This document shows positions 53,188 through 62,814 of a stretch of DNA of 63,879 nt, piece after piece (position 1 is the first letter of the stretch; each line of letters starts with the position of its first letter). The stretch covers positions 47,699 to 111,577 of the forward strand of contig NZ_KZ859510.1 in the NCBI RefSeq assembly GCF_003382685.1, read 5' to 3'. The position numbers and the translations under genes are program-made. The stretch comes from Halorussus litoreus. GTDB taxonomy: Archaea; Halobacteriota; Halobacteria; Halobacteriales; Haladaptataceae. A model generated the notes under the pieces. That model was given only the letters and a program-made list of their open reading frames with translations. It was not told the DNA's origin and searched no databases.

Positions 53188-53949
53188 TCACGCTCGCCGA
53201 AGCAGGAGTATCGACGCTCCCGACACCACGGTCACCGCGACAACGTGGCCGACGATGGCGGCGACCAGCAGTGTCCGGCCCCAGACGAACGGGACCAGTC
53301 CCAACTGGACGAGTGCGAACCCGATGGTCAGCAGGTCGGTCCGGAGCAGACGCGACCGGGTCGGCGGGTCGAACTCGCTCCGATGGCGGACGGTACGGAG
53401 CAACCCGACGAGGCTCGCCCACCACCCCGTCCCGATTCGGTAACAGAGGTCCCACAGCACGAGCAGTGCGAGGTAGACCGCGGGTGCGGGCAGGTCGGGA
53501 CCGAGGAGCGCGACCAACAGCGACGGCTCGCCCGACCTCGCGGTCCGCGTGAGCAGAGCGGTCAGGAGCGCGACGAATGACAGCACGCCCAGCACCACCT
53601 CGATGCTCGACCCGAACAGGAGTCGGCGGTAGGCCGACGGAATCGACAGCCCCCGAAGCTCGGAGCCGAGCGCGTGCATCAGGTAGCTTCCGGCCGCGGC
53701 GACCCCGACCGCGGCGCTCCCGGCCGGAACCGCCGACCAGAGGTCGTACACTGTTGCGAGGACGAGCATCGCGCCCTCGAACAGCAGGAACTGGACGGTC
53801 ACCGCCGAGACCGGCGAGAGGTGCAGGCCGGGTATCGCGCCGACGATGCTCTCGTACACCCACGTCTCGCCGTACTCCGGCGTCGGTGGGTCGCCGTCGG
53901 TCGAATTACGGGTGCTCGAACCCCGGCCGTCCGAATCGTGGTCGGTCAT
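53188..53949 (-). CDS. Haloarchaeal membrane protein (DUF7530-like)
   Basis: This 253-aa protein starts MTDHDSDGRGSSTRNST, with about six membrane helices including VQFLLFEGAMLVLATVYDLW and LLVLWDLCYRIGTGWWASL. Its ATG overlaps the stop of the NmrA-like gene by 4 nt, so it is translated with it. No functional motif. Confidence 0.82.
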   Translation of the reverse strand: MTDHDSDGRGSSTRNSTDGDPPTPEYGETWVYESIVGAIPGLHLSPVSAVTVQFLLFEGAMLVLATVYDLWSAVPAGSAAVGVAAAGSYLMHALGSELRGLSIPSAYRRLLFGSSIEVVLGVLSFVALLTALLTRTARSGEPSLLVALLGPDLPAPAVYLALLVLWDLCYRIGTGWWASLVGLLRTVRHRSEFDPPTRSRLLRTDLLTIGFALVQLGLVPFVWGRTLLVAAIVGHVVAVTVVSGASILLLRRA

Positions 53950-54833
53950 TCCTCGCCCGCCAGTGCGCGCTCGACCGCGGCGTCGAACGCGGTCAACTCG
54001 ACGGGGACGAGGTCGCGGATGCGCTGGTCGTCCGCAACGACCGGGTTCTTCAACCCGCCGATGAGCGGGTGGGACACGCTCGCGGGCACGTCGGTCACCA
54101 GACTCACCCAGTAGGCCGACAGCTTGGGCGACAGGACCGGCACGGGAAGCAGAAAGAGCCGACGCCCCGTGATCTCGGCCGTCCGGCGCAGTATCTCGGC
54201 GTAGGTCAGCACCTCCGGGCCCCCGATTTCGTAGGTCTCGCCCGCAGTCTTGGGCACGTCGAGCACGCCCACGAGATACGCCACCACGTCGGAGATCGCG
54301 GTGGGCTGACAGTCGTTGTGGACCCATTGTGGAGTGACCATCACGGGGAGTTTCGACACCAGTTCGCGTATCATCTGAAAGCTCGCGCTCCCGTCGCCGA
54401 TGATGACCGCGGCCCGGAGCACGGTCAACTCGAACTCGCTCTCGGCGAGAATCGTCTCGACTTCGCGCCGCGACTGGAGGTGTTCCGAGAGGTGGTCGCC
54501 GGTCGCACCCAGGCCGCCGAGGTAGACGACCCGCTGGAGGTTCGACCCCTCGGCGGCGTCCACGAAGTTCCGGGCCGCGAGTCGGTCCCGCGCCGCGAAG
54601 TCACCGCTCGCCTGCATCGAGTGGACGAGGTAGTAGGCGGCGTCGATGCCCTCGAAACAGTCGTCTAAACTCTCCCGGTCGAGCAGGTCGCCCTCCACGA
54701 CCGAGACGCCCTCGGGCGGGTCGTACCGCTCGGAATCCCTGACGAACGCGACCACTTCGTGGCCCGCATCGAGGAGTGCCGGAACGAGACGACCGCCGAC
54801 GAATCCCGTCGCACCAGTTACCAACACGCGCAT
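53946..54833 (-). CDS. NAD(P)-binding NmrA-like/atypical SDR protein
   Basis: This 295-aa protein has VLVTGATGFVGGRLVPALL, the dinucleotide motif, and YYLVHSMQASGDF and VVYLGGLGATGDHLS in the expected places. The catalytic Tyr-Lys of classical SDRs is not obvious. Related proteins act in lipid or quinone metabolism or redox sensing. It is coupled to a membrane protein. Confidence 0.9.
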   Translation of the reverse strand: MRVLVTGATGFVGGRLVPALLDAGHEVVAFVRDSERYDPPEGVSVVEGDLLDRESLDDCFEGIDAAYYLVHSMQASGDFAARDRLAARNFVDAAEGSNLQRVVYLGGLGATGDHLSEHLQSRREVETILAESEFELTVLRAAVIIGDGSASFQMIRELVSKLPVMVTPQWVHNDCQPTAISDVVAYLVGVLDVPKTAGETYEIGGPEVLTYAEILRRTAEITGRRLFLLPVPVLSPKLSAYWVSLVTDVPASVSHPLIGGLKNPVVADDQRIRDLVPVELTAFDAAVERALAGEE

Positions 54834-55016
54834 TTGTTACGCCTTGGGTTCGGACCCTCATAACTATCGGCGGTCGGAAACGTCCCCCGTGTCCCGGTGG
54901 ACCGACCGTAACGTGCCAGTTGCCGGTGGCACTGATCGCGCGTAGCTTGCCACGGCGGCCACTGAAAAGCGACAGCGACCGGAAGATTCGTGGGCGAGCG
55001 CGCTCACTGTCGGCGC

Positions 55017-55241
55017 ATGCGCTGGATGCTGGCCCGGATTGGCCTCGCGCTCTACGTCGTCTGGCTCGCGGCGGTGGTCGTCCACGCGGCGTCGTGGCTC
55101 GGCGTCGTCCCGCGGTTCGATGCGGTGTACTGGACGGTGGTCCTCGGCGCGGCGGTGGCGACTGGCGTCGGTGCCGCCCGGCTGGCTGGCCGGTTCTACT
55201 CGTTCGTTATGGAGCAACTCGGTGGGCGCGACGGCGTCTGA
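55017..55241 (+). CDS. Small two-helix membrane protein
   Basis: This 74-aa protein starts MRWMLARIGLALYVVW. Two hydrophobic helices are separated by a short loop (RFDAVYW). An alternative GTG start lies 27 nt upstream. Function unknown. Confidence 0.65.
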   Translation: MRWMLARIGLALYVVWLAAVVVHAASWLGVVPRFDAVYWTVVLGAAVATGVGAARLAGRFYSFVMEQLGGRDGV

Positions 55242-55281
55242 TTCGCCGGACCTTTTTGTATCGGCACGCCAACCGACGCCT

Positions 55282-55563
55282 ATGTCCGAACCGAGCGTAC
55301 TGGAGTCGCTGCCCGACCGCGCACTGACCGCGTCCGACGTCGAGCGGATCGGCGACGGCGACGCGGTCGACTGGACAGAGCCGCTTCCCCTTGGCTCGAA
55401 CCCCAAGACCGGGACGGTCGGCTCGTGGGTCCTCGAAGTCGGCGGGACTGCGCACGTCCTCTTCTACGGGATGGACGGCTGGGTCGCACGCGGGTCGTTC
55501 GACGCCGAGGGGCTGGACCCGGAGGCAAAGCGCGAGCGCGCTACGGAGATACTGGACGACTGA
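55282..55563 (+). CDS. Small conserved-looking cytoplasmic protein, function unknown
   Basis: This 93-aa acidic protein starts MSEPSVLESLPDRALTAS. A beta-rich middle (GTVGSWVLEVGGTAHVLFYG) is followed by a C-terminal helix. No recognised family. It is convergent with metX. Confidence 0.7.
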   Translation: MSEPSVLESLPDRALTASDVERIGDGDAVDWTEPLPLGSNPKTGTVGSWVLEVGGTAHVLFYGMDGWVARGSFDAEGLDPEAKRERATEILDD

Positions 55564-55594
55564 CGGCGTTCTCGGACCCGAGTGGGAGGAGTCC

Positions 55595-56812
55595 TCAGTC
55601 CCCGAACAGACTCGTGTGGACCGGCGCGAACTCCCTGCTCTCGTCGGCGTCACTGACCGCCCGGCCGTCGACGCCCGCCGCGAGGAAGTCCCGGATGGGC
55701 GGGCCGACCTGCTCGGGTTCGACGAGGAAGGCGTCGTGGCCGTGGTCGCTCTCGACGACGTGGTTCGCCACGTCCGCGCCTGCAGTGTCGAACGCGGCCG
55801 CGAGACGCTCGGACTGCTCGACCGTGAAGTGCCAGTCGCCGGTGAAGCTGATCACCAGCGCTTCGCCCGAGAAGCCCGCGAGCGCGTCGGCGTCCGAGTC
55901 GTAGCCCGAGGCGAGGTCGTACTCGTCCATCGCCCGCGTGAGGTAGAGGTAGCTGTTTGCGTCGAACCGGTCGGCGAACGTCTCGGCCTGATAGTCGAGG
56001 TACGACTCGACCTCCCGGTAGGGGAAGAAGTCGCTCGCGGGGTCGTCGGGGGCGAACTCCTCGGCGGTAGCCTGTCGGCCCGCAGACCGCCGGCCGAACT
56101 TCCGGCCCATCGACTCCTTCGAGAGGTACGAGACGTGCCCGAGCTGGCGAGCGACCGCGAGGCCTTCGTCCGGGTTGGGGTGGTCCTCTCCGTAGTAGTC
56201 GCCGCCGTTCCAGTGCCGGTCGGTCGTGATGGCTCGCCGGGAGATGGCCTCGATACCGAGCATCTGCGGATCGAGCCGGGCCGCGGTGGCGACCGGAACG
56301 ATCCGGTCGACGCGCTCCGGATAGAGCTTTGCCCATTCAAGCACGTTCATCCCGCCGACGCTCCCGCCGACGACGCCGGCGAGCGGGCCGACGCCGAGGT
56401 GGTCGAGCAGTCGGGCCTGCGCGCGGGTCCAGTCGGTCACCGTCACCGGCGGGAAATCGGTGCCGTACGGCTCGCCCGTCTCGGGGTCAACGCTCGCGGG
56501 CCCGCTCGTGCCGTAGCACGACCCCGGAACGTTCGCGCAGATCACGAAATACTCGCGGGTGTCGATGGCCTTGCCCGGCCCGACCACGTCGCTCCACCAC
56601 GCCGCGGCCTGCCCGCCCGTGTCGGTCTCCTCGGAGCTGTCACTCTGTGCGGGACCGGTCACGTGCTGGCTGCCGGTCAGCGCGTGACAGACCAGCACCG
56701 CGTTGTCGCCCTCGAACTCGCCGTAGCTCTCGTAGGCGACGTCGAGGGGAATCGTCTGGCCGCACTCGAACTCGAACTCGCCGACGTGGGCGGTGTCTCG
56801 CGTCCGGTTCAT
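55595..56812 (-). CDS. metX: Homoserine O-acetyltransferase
   Basis: This alpha/beta-hydrolase-fold enzyme activates homoserine for methionine synthesis (405 aa). The nucleophile motif is [16 protein letters not shown]. The N-terminal [15 protein letters not shown] and C-terminal [11 protein letters not shown] (catalytic His) are typical. Its ATG overlaps the metY stop by 4 nt. MetX makes the O-acylhomoserine that MetY uses. Succinyl specificity cannot be excluded. Confidence 0.94.
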   Translation of the reverse strand: MNRTRDTAHVGEFEFECGQTIPLDVAYESYGEFEGDNAVLVCHALTGSQHVTGPAQSDSSEETDTGGQAAAWWSDVVGPGKAIDTREYFVICANVPGSCYGTSGPASVDPETGEPYGTDFPPVTVTDWTRAQARLLDHLGVGPLAGVVGGSVGGMNVLEWAKLYPERVDRIVPVATAARLDPQMLGIEAISRRAITTDRHWNGGDYYGEDHPNPDEGLAVARQLGHVSYLSKESMGRKFGRRSAGRQATAEEFAPDDPASDFFPYREVESYLDYQAETFADRFDANSYLYLTRAMDEYDLASGYDSDADALAGFSGEALVISFTGDWHFTVEQSERLAAAFDTAGADVANHVVESDHGHDAFLVEPEQVGPPIRDFLAAGVDGRAVSDADESREFAPVHTSLFGD

Positions 56813-58155
56813 GGCTGTGTGACTGCGTCCTCGATGGCGCGTTCGACGTCCGCCAGCAGGTCCGCCGGGTCCTCGATGCCGACCGACAAGCGCACGAGGT
56901 CCGGCGAGACGCCGGCCGCGCGCTGCTCGTCGGGCGACAGCTGGGCGTGGGTCGTGCTCGCGGGGTGGATGACCAGCGTCTTCGCGTCGCCCACGTTCGC
57001 GAGGAAGCTCGCGAGGTCGACGCGCTCGCAGAAGCGCTTGCCCGCATCGAACCCCGCTTCGAGGCCGAAGGCGACCATTCCGCCGTAGCCCCCCGCCAGA
57101 TACTCGCTCGCGTTGTCGTGGGTCTCGTGGCTCTCCAGTCCGGGGTAGGCCACCCACGCGACCTCGTCGTGGTCCGCGAGGTACTCCGCCACGATTGCGG
57201 CGTTCTCGCAGTGGCGGTCCATCCGGAGCGGGAACGATTCGAGCCCCTGGAGGGTCTGCCACGCGTCGAACGGCGACTGCTGGTTGCCGAGGCTCCGCAG
57301 CGCGCGGAATCGCGCGGCGGTCGCGAGCGGCGCGTCGGGGAAGTCCCGCGAGAAGTCGGTGTCGTGGTAGGCGGGGTTCTCGCCGGCGAGTTCGGGGTAG
57401 CGCTCGGCGCGGGCCTGCCAGTCGAAGCTCCCGCCGTCGACGAGGACGCCGCCCACGGTCGTCCCGCTCCCGTGGAGCCACTTCGTGGTGGAGTTCCACA
57501 CCGCGTCAGCGCCGTGGTCGAGCGGGTTGCAGAGATACGGGGTCGCGAAGGTGTTGTCGACCACGAGGGGCGCGCCGGCCTCGTGGGCGATCTCGGCGAC
57601 GCGCTCGAAGTCGGGCGTCACCAGCGAGGGGTTGCCGATGGTCTCGACGTGGACGAACGCGGTGTCCGAATCCACTGCCTCCTCGTAGGCCTCGTAGTCG
57701 AGGGTGTCCACGAACCGGGGTTCGACGCCGCGCTTGCCCGCGGTGTGGCGCAGGTGAGCGGTGGTCCCGCCGTAGGTGTCGGTCGAGCAGACCACGTTGT
57801 CGCCCTCGCCCGCCAGCACGAGCACCAGCGAGTCGAAGGCGGCAAGCCCGCTGGCGGTGGCGACCGCGCCGGTCCCGCCTTCGAGGCTGGCGAGTCGCTC
57901 TTCGAGCGCTCGTACCGTCGGGTTCGAAATGCGCGAGTAGACGTCGCCCTCGGCGTCGAGCGCGTAGAGGTCGGCGGCGTGGTCGGCGTCGTCGAACTCG
58001 TAGGAGGTGGTCTGGTAGATGGGCGGTGCCCGCGCCCCCGTCGCGGGGTCGGCCCCGTGGCCCGCGTGGAGGCTCCGCGTGGAAAAGCGCGGCTCGTCGG
58101 AACCGGCCTCCGGGTCGGTTCCGGGCGGCCGCGGCTCGCCGGCGTTGTCGGTCAT
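56809..58155 (-). CDS. metY: O-acetylhomoserine sulfhydrylase
   Basis: This PLP-dependent Cys/Met metabolism enzyme (448 aa) has [12 protein letters not shown] at the N-terminus, [20 protein letters not shown], and the PLP Lys in [27 protein letters not shown] near the end is a family hallmark. It makes homocysteine from O-acetylhomoserine and sulfide. The start MTDNAGEPR is chosen by TATA spacing. Confidence 0.95.
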   Translation of the reverse strand: MTDNAGEPRPPGTDPEAGSDEPRFSTRSLHAGHGADPATGARAPPIYQTTSYEFDDADHAADLYALDAEGDVYSRISNPTVRALEERLASLEGGTGAVATASGLAAFDSLVLVLAGEGDNVVCSTDTYGGTTAHLRHTAGKRGVEPRFVDTLDYEAYEEAVDSDTAFVHVETIGNPSLVTPDFERVAEIAHEAGAPLVVDNTFATPYLCNPLDHGADAVWNSTTKWLHGSGTTVGGVLVDGGSFDWQARAERYPELAGENPAYHDTDFSRDFPDAPLATAARFRALRSLGNQQSPFDAWQTLQGLESFPLRMDRHCENAAIVAEYLADHDEVAWVAYPGLESHETHDNASEYLAGGYGGMVAFGLEAGFDAGKRFCERVDLASFLANVGDAKTLVIHPASTTHAQLSPDEQRAAGVSPDLVRLSVGIEDPADLLADVERAIEDAVTQP

Positions 58156-58180
58156 GTATCTCAAGCATATTTCTACACAA

Positions 58181-58190
58181 TGTTATAACT
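58181..58190 (-). promoter_or_regulatory. TATA box for metY-metX
   Basis: On the minus strand AGTTATAACA is centred about 31 nt upstream of the metY ATG. Confidence 0.6.
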
Positions 58191-58294
58191 GCCAGTTACG
58201 GCAAGGATTGCTGAGGCGTGTCTTTCTGACTCACGGTTTCGGCGGAGCGCGACGGGGACGATACCACCGCTGTCGGCGTCCCGCGACGGCCGAC

Positions 58295-58492
58295 TCAGAC
58301 GCCCTCGCCGAACAGCAGCCCCACCACCGACTTGCCCCAGAGAAAGATGAACGAGAGCGCAGCGAGGCCGAGCACGGCGTAGCCGACGCCGGTCGAACTC
58401 CAGCCGAACAGGTCGATCAGTTCGACGACGAACAGCGCCGCGAGCAGGAGGACGATGCGGTCGAGGCGGGTGAGGAGTTCAGGGTCGGTCAC
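58295..58492 (-). CDS. Small two-helix membrane protein (paralogue of the gene at 60279)
   Basis: This 65-aa protein has GTG as start (protein MTDPELLTRLDRIVLLL). The pattern LLTRLDRIVLLLAALFVVEL closely matches NLAARLDRVTYLLVAVVVLQ in the second copy. Two hydrophobic helices. Function unknown. Confidence 0.75.
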   Translation of the reverse strand: MTDPELLTRLDRIVLLLAALFVVELIDLFGWSSTGVGYAVLGLAALSFIFLWGKSVVGLLFGEGV

Positions 58493-58583
58493 GCGCGCCG
58501 GTTGGAAACGAGGTGCCTCAAACCCTGTGATTCGCTCGCGGACCACCGAAACCCATAGGAAACCCGACACCGAATCGGGAGGC

Positions 58584-58994
58584 ATGACCGAGTTCGTCGT
58601 CCCGCCGGCGCTGGAGCCCGGCGACCGCGTCGCCATCGTCGCGCCGGGGTCCAACCGGGCGACCGACTACCCGCACGTGTACGAGTTGGGACTTCAGCGC
58701 CTGCGCGAAATCCTCATCGGGATGGGCGAGCGCGGCCTGCTCGAACGCTTCGCGGGCGTGCTCGTCGGCCGCGCGAAGGCGCGCAGCCCCTTCGAGGACC
58801 TCGGCTCCGAGGCCCGCGCCGAGTACCGCGAGCGCCAGCGCGAGACCGTCGTGGAGGTCGTCGGCGAGTACAACCCCGACGCGCCGGTCGTCCTCGACGT
58901 GGACTTCGGTCACACCGCACCCGTGGTTCCGGTTCCGGTGGGCGGTCGCGTCGAAATCGACCCGGAGCGCGAGCGAATTGTACTCGGAGACTGA
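58584..58994 (+). pseudogene. LD-carboxypeptidase (S66/MccF-like) with in-frame internal deletion
   Basis: The first 47 residues (EFVVPPALEPGDRVAIVAPG and on) are the N-terminus of S66 peptidases; the last 90 (GERGLLERFAGVLVGRAKAR, PVVLDVDFGHTAPVVPVPVG) are the C-terminus. The central 200 or so residues, including the nucleophile Ser region, are missing, and the frame is kept across the junction near 58718. The product of 136 aa cannot be an active peptidase. Confidence 0.85.
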
Positions 58995-59045
58995 GCGCGC
59001 TCCACCGGCTATAAGACGGCGCGGGCCCGAGTTCCGGACGTTCAC

Positions 59046-60248
59046 GTGAGTTCAGTTCGACGCGACCGAATCCTGCTCGCGACCGTGGTGTGGGCGGTCC
59101 TGCTCGCGCAGGTGTTGCTCTACCCCGGAGTCCCCGACCTCGTCTCGGCCGTCGGCGCGACCACGACGCTCGACGCCAGCATGTGGTTCCTCGCCGCGGA
59201 GTTCGGCGCGTTCGTCGTCTTCGCCGGGGTCTGGGGCGCGGTCAGCGACGCGACCGGTCGCCGCGTCCCGCTCATCGTCGCGGGCGCGCTCGGCGGCGCG
59301 GTCGGCTACGCCGCGCTCGCACTGCTCCCCGCGGCGCTCTCGCTGTCGTTCGGCGAGGTGCTCGCACTCCGGGCGGTCCAGGGAGCGACCACCATCGGCG
59401 CGTTCTCGCTGTCGATGACGATGCTGATGGATCTGGAGGGCGGCCACGGCAAGAACATGGGCGCGGCTGGCATCGCCATCGGACTTGGAACCGCTGTGGG
59501 CGCGCCGCTCGGCGGCCAGCTCTACGGCGTCGACCCGCTGGCACCGCTCTCCCTCGCGAGCGCCCTGCTGGTCTGCGTCGCCCTCGTCGCGGCGCTGGTC
59601 GCCGACCGCGCGCCCGAGCGCGGTGGCGAACGGGGCCGCATCGCGGCCGCGCTGGCGACCGTCTCGGAGCGCTCGGTGCTCACCATCCCCTACGCGTTCG
59701 GGTTCATCGACCGGTTCACCGCGGGCTTCTTCGCGCTGGTCGGCACGGTGTACTTCCGGGAGGCGTTCGGCCTCGACGCCGCTGCGACCGGCGTGATGCT
59801 GGGCCTGTTCTTCGCGCCGTTCGCCCTGCTCCAGTACCCGTTCGGCGTGCTCTCGGATCGGGTCGGCCGGACGACTCCCATCGTGGCCGGATCGGCGCTG
59901 TACGGCCTCGCGGTGGTCGCGGTCGGCCTCGCGCCCACGGTACCGACCGCGGGCGTCGCGATGGTCGGCGTGGGCGTCATCGGCGCGCTGATGGCTCCGG
60001 CCACGATGGCGCTGGTCACCGACATCGCCTCGGACTCGGGACGGGGCACCGCGATGGCCGGGTTCAACGTGTTTGGCAGTCTGGGATTCCTCGCGGGGAT
60101 TCTCGTCGGCGGAACGGTCGCCGACCAGTTCGGCTTCCTCGCTGCGTTCCTAGTCGCAGGTGCGATGGAGACCGCCGTCGCGTTCGTCTCGATTCCGGCG
60201 TTCCTCCGGGTCGACGTGGAGCGCGAGGCGTCGGCGTTCGGCCGGTAG
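59046..60248 (+). CDS. MFS transporter
   Basis: This 400-aa protein of 12 predicted helices has the MFS motif between helices 2 and 3, GAVSDATGRRVPLIVAG, and its repeat in the second half, GVLSDRVGRTTPIVAG. Start is GTG. It probably exports drugs or metabolites; substrate unknown. It is flanked by two related small membrane protein genes on the other strand. Confidence 0.92.
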   Translation: MSSVRRDRILLATVVWAVLLAQVLLYPGVPDLVSAVGATTTLDASMWFLAAEFGAFVVFAGVWGAVSDATGRRVPLIVAGALGGAVGYAALALLPAALSLSFGEVLALRAVQGATTIGAFSLSMTMLMDLEGGHGKNMGAAGIAIGLGTAVGAPLGGQLYGVDPLAPLSLASALLVCVALVAALVADRAPERGGERGRIAAALATVSERSVLTIPYAFGFIDRFTAGFFALVGTVYFREAFGLDAAATGVMLGLFFAPFALLQYPFGVLSDRVGRTTPIVAGSALYGLAVVAVGLAPTVPTAGVAMVGVGVIGALMAPATMALVTDIASDSGRGTAMAGFNVFGSLGFLAGILVGGTVADQFGFLAAFLVAGAMETAVAFVSIPAFLRVDVEREASAFGR

Positions 60249-60278
60249 AGTCGGGGCTGATACGTCCCGTGGAGAGAC

Positions 60279-60527
60279 TCACCGGCGACTGCCGGACTGC
60301 TCTACGTCGGCGAGGGACACCAGAGTCACGAAGAGTCCGACGAGCGCTGCGATGCCAATGCCGAACAGCCCGAGTCCGAGCACGTCGATCAGCTGGAGGA
60401 CGACGACAGCGACCAGCAGGTAGGTCACGCGGTCGAGGCGGGCGGCGAGGTTGTCGGGGTTGGACGCGGTCACTATCCGCGATTCGAAGTCGCTGGTCGA
60501 AAAGTTCGGGTCGCCGGGTTCCGACAC
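60279..60527 (-). CDS. Small two-helix membrane protein (paralogue of the gene at 58295)
   Basis: This 82-aa protein starts MSEPGDPNFSTSDFESRI. Helices VTYLLVAVVVLQLIDVLGLG and FGIGIAALVGLFVTLVSL match the copy on the other side of the MFS gene. Function unknown. Confidence 0.78.
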   Translation of the reverse strand: MSEPGDPNFSTSDFESRIVTASNPDNLAARLDRVTYLLVAVVVLQLIDVLGLGLFGIGIAALVGLFVTLVSLADVEQSGSRR

Positions 60528-60548
60528 CGTTCGACGAACCGACCTGTG

Positions 60549-60558
60549 TTTTATCTAT
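60549..60558 (+). promoter_or_regulatory. TATA box for the membrane protein gene at 60580
   Basis: TTTTATCTAT is centred about 26 nt upstream of the ATG at 60580. Confidence 0.65.
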
Positions 60559-60579
60559 CACAGGGGAAAACGAACGAGA

Positions 60580-61221
60580 ATGAAGACGCTCGAAACGTGG
60601 ACGCTCTGGGTGCACGTCGCCGCTGGCGTCCTCGCGGTCGTGGCCGGAATCGGCGCGCTGGTGACTGCGAAAGGCCGACGCCGCCACCGTCAGGTCGGGA
60701 AGATATTCGTCGTGTCGATGGGTGTCGTCGTCGCCACGGTGTTCCTGCTGCTGGCGGTCGAGCCGACGAGCTTCCGGATATTCCTCGCGCTCGTGGCGGT
60801 GTTCAGCGGCTACTTCGCGTTCTCGGGCTATCGCGTGCTGTCCCGGAAGCGACCCGCGGACGACGCCGCGCCCGTCGACTGGCTGGCGGCTGTCTCGGTC
60901 GTGGTGGCCTGTCTCGGTCTCGGCGGATGGGGCGTCGCACAACTCGCAGGCGGGACGTCCTTCGGGACCGTGCTGGTCGCGTTCGGAGCCATCGGACTCG
61001 TGGTCGGGGGCGGCGACCTCCGGCAGTTCCGGGCCACCGACCGAGGAGAAGAGTGGCTGACCGCCCACCTCTCGCGGATGCTGGCAGCGTTCGTCGCCGC
61101 GGTCAGCGCCGTCTCGGCGGTCAACCTCACCGGAACGCTGGGGTTCGTGGCGTGGCTGTGGCCGACCGCAGTGGGTACGCCGCTGATAATTTACTGGGCG
61201 AGAAAGTACGACGACAGGTAG
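60580..61221 (+). CDS. DUF2306-like multi-pass membrane protein
   Basis: This 213-aa protein of about seven helices starts MKTLETWTLWVHVAAGVL. HVAAG with GRRRHRQVGKIFVVSM and SRMLAAFVAA later recall the DUF2306 family, in which conserved His residues may bind heme or quinone; this is unproven. The start is supported by the TATA box. Confidence 0.82.
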   Translation: MKTLETWTLWVHVAAGVLAVVAGIGALVTAKGRRRHRQVGKIFVVSMGVVVATVFLLLAVEPTSFRIFLALVAVFSGYFAFSGYRVLSRKRPADDAAPVDWLAAVSVVVACLGLGGWGVAQLAGGTSFGTVLVAFGAIGLVVGGGDLRQFRATDRGEEWLTAHLSRMLAAFVAAVSAVSAVNLTGTLGFVAWLWPTAVGTPLIIYWARKYDDR

Positions 61222-61230
61222 CAGGTCCTT

Positions 61231-62418
61231 CTACTGCAACTCCTCGCGCGCCGCCGCGATTCCGGCCTCCTTGTCCACGTCCTCGCCGGTCTCCTCGAAG
61301 GCCTCGCCTATCGTCCGCACCCCGCGGATGATCTGCTCGCTGGAGAGGTTGCCCATGTTGCTCACGCGGAAGATGTCGCCGCCGAGGTGGGCCTGCCCGC
61401 CCGAGATGGAGACGCCGCGAGCCTCAACCGCGTCGAAGAACGCGTCGGGGTCTTCGCGGGTGTGGACCGGGAGCGCCACCGCGGTCAGGGTGTTCGAGTA
61501 CTCGGTCGCGTCGTTGCGCTCGCCGAACAGTTCCAGCCCCATCGCGGTGAACGCCTCGCGGAAGGCGCTGGACTGGCGACGGTGGCGCTCGATGCGGTCG
61601 ACCATCCCTTCCTCGACGATGTTCTCGGCGGCGACCGCGAGTCCCCGGAACAGCGGGACCGCGCTCGTGAACGGGGTCTGATGCGAGTCGGCCTTCCGGA
61701 GGTGCCAGTCCAGGTCCTCGTAGAACGGCGCGGAGTCGCCGTCGAACTCCTCCTGTGCGGCCTCGGTGGCGTACATCGCGGCGGTGCCCGGCGGTGCCGC
61801 CAGACACTTCTGGGCGTCGGTGACCGCCACGTCGACGTTCCAGTCGTCGACCCGGAACTCGTCGCCCCCGATGGAGGTCACGCCGTCGACGACGAACGTC
61901 GCGTCGTGCTCGGCGGCGATCTCGCCGACCGCTTCGACCGGATTCAGGAGGCCCGTGCTGGTCTCGTTGTGGATCATCGTCACCACGTCGGTGTCGTCGT
62001 CCACCGTCTCGGCCACCGCGTCGAGGTCGAGCGAGTGGCCCCACGTCGCCTCCACGGGGTCGACCGAGGCGTAGCGGTCGGCGATGCGCTTGAACCGTCG
62101 GCCGAACTTGCCGTTGACGAGCGGTACGACCTTCCCGTCGTCGCCTCGACCGCTGAGCGTTCCGACCAGATTCGCCACCGCGGCCTCCATCGCCATCGTG
62201 GCCGTTCCGTTGAAGATCAGGCTGGTGCCGTCGCTGGCTGTCGATTCGCCGTCGAGCGTCGACCGGGTGAACACGTGGTCGAGCGCGTCCTGGGCTCGCT
62301 CGTACACCGCCTCGAACTCGGCCGAGCGGTGCGAGACCATCGGCTCGCTCATCGCCTGGCGAACGTCGCGGGTCACGGGAACCGGTCCAGGGTTCAGGAG
62401 GAGGAAGTCCTCGCGCAT
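61231..62418 (-). CDS. Serine-pyruvate/alanine-glyoxylate type aminotransferase
   Basis: This class V PLP aminotransferase (395 aa) starts MREDFLLLNPGPVPV. FNGTATMAMEAAVANL contacts PLP phosphate. VVDGVTSIGGDE carries the PLP-ring Asp, and the Schiff-base Lys is in VTDAQKCLAAPPG. Typical substrates are alanine or serine with glyoxylate or hydroxypyruvate; which one is used here is open. Confidence 0.92.
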   Translation of the reverse strand: MREDFLLLNPGPVPVTRDVRQAMSEPMVSHRSAEFEAVYERAQDALDHVFTRSTLDGESTASDGTSLIFNGTATMAMEAAVANLVGTLSGRGDDGKVVPLVNGKFGRRFKRIADRYASVDPVEATWGHSLDLDAVAETVDDDTDVVTMIHNETSTGLLNPVEAVGEIAAEHDATFVVDGVTSIGGDEFRVDDWNVDVAVTDAQKCLAAPPGTAAMYATEAAQEEFDGDSAPFYEDLDWHLRKADSHQTPFTSAVPLFRGLAVAAENIVEEGMVDRIERHRRQSSAFREAFTAMGLELFGERNDATEYSNTLTAVALPVHTREDPDAFFDAVEARGVSISGGQAHLGGDIFRVSNMGNLSSEQIIRGVRTIGEAFEETGEDVDKEAGIAAAREELQ

Positions 62419-62538
62419 ATTCGTACGGTGTCCGCCGCGACGCTTAAGTCGGCGGGGTCTGGCAAATGCCGCCAGTTCTGAAACTACCGCTTGCGGGCCA
62501 CAGTAGTCATGCGTGTCCTCGTCATCGGTTCGAGTGCA

Positions 62539-62775
62539 ATGGCACAATTCAGCAAGGACGACGAGGGCAAGGACGTCGTCATGGGCGACGAGAAAGTGGG
62601 GATGATCCAGGAAGTCGAGGGGAGCATGGCCCACGTAAATCCGGACGCGGGCGTCAGCGACCGGATCAGGGCGTCGCTCGACTGGGGTGACGGGAACCAG
62701 GACACCTACCCGCTGCAGGACGAGATGGTCGACACCATCACCGACGACGAAGTTCGCCTGCGAAGCCAGATGTAG
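62539..62775 (+). CDS. PRC-barrel-like small haloarchaeal protein
   Basis: This 78-aa protein starts MAQFSKDDEGKDVVMGD. The segment EKVGMIQEVEGSMAHVNPD is the PRC-barrel-like core, and DTYPLQDEMVDTITDDEVR the usual C-terminus in haloarchaea. It may bind other proteins or RNA; function unknown. Confidence 0.82.
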   Translation: MAQFSKDDEGKDVVMGDEKVGMIQEVEGSMAHVNPDAGVSDRIRASLDWGDGNQDTYPLQDEMVDTITDDEVRLRSQM

Positions 62776-62814
62776 GCGGGGCCGCGGAACCGACGGTTAG
62801 AGACGCGTAGACGC

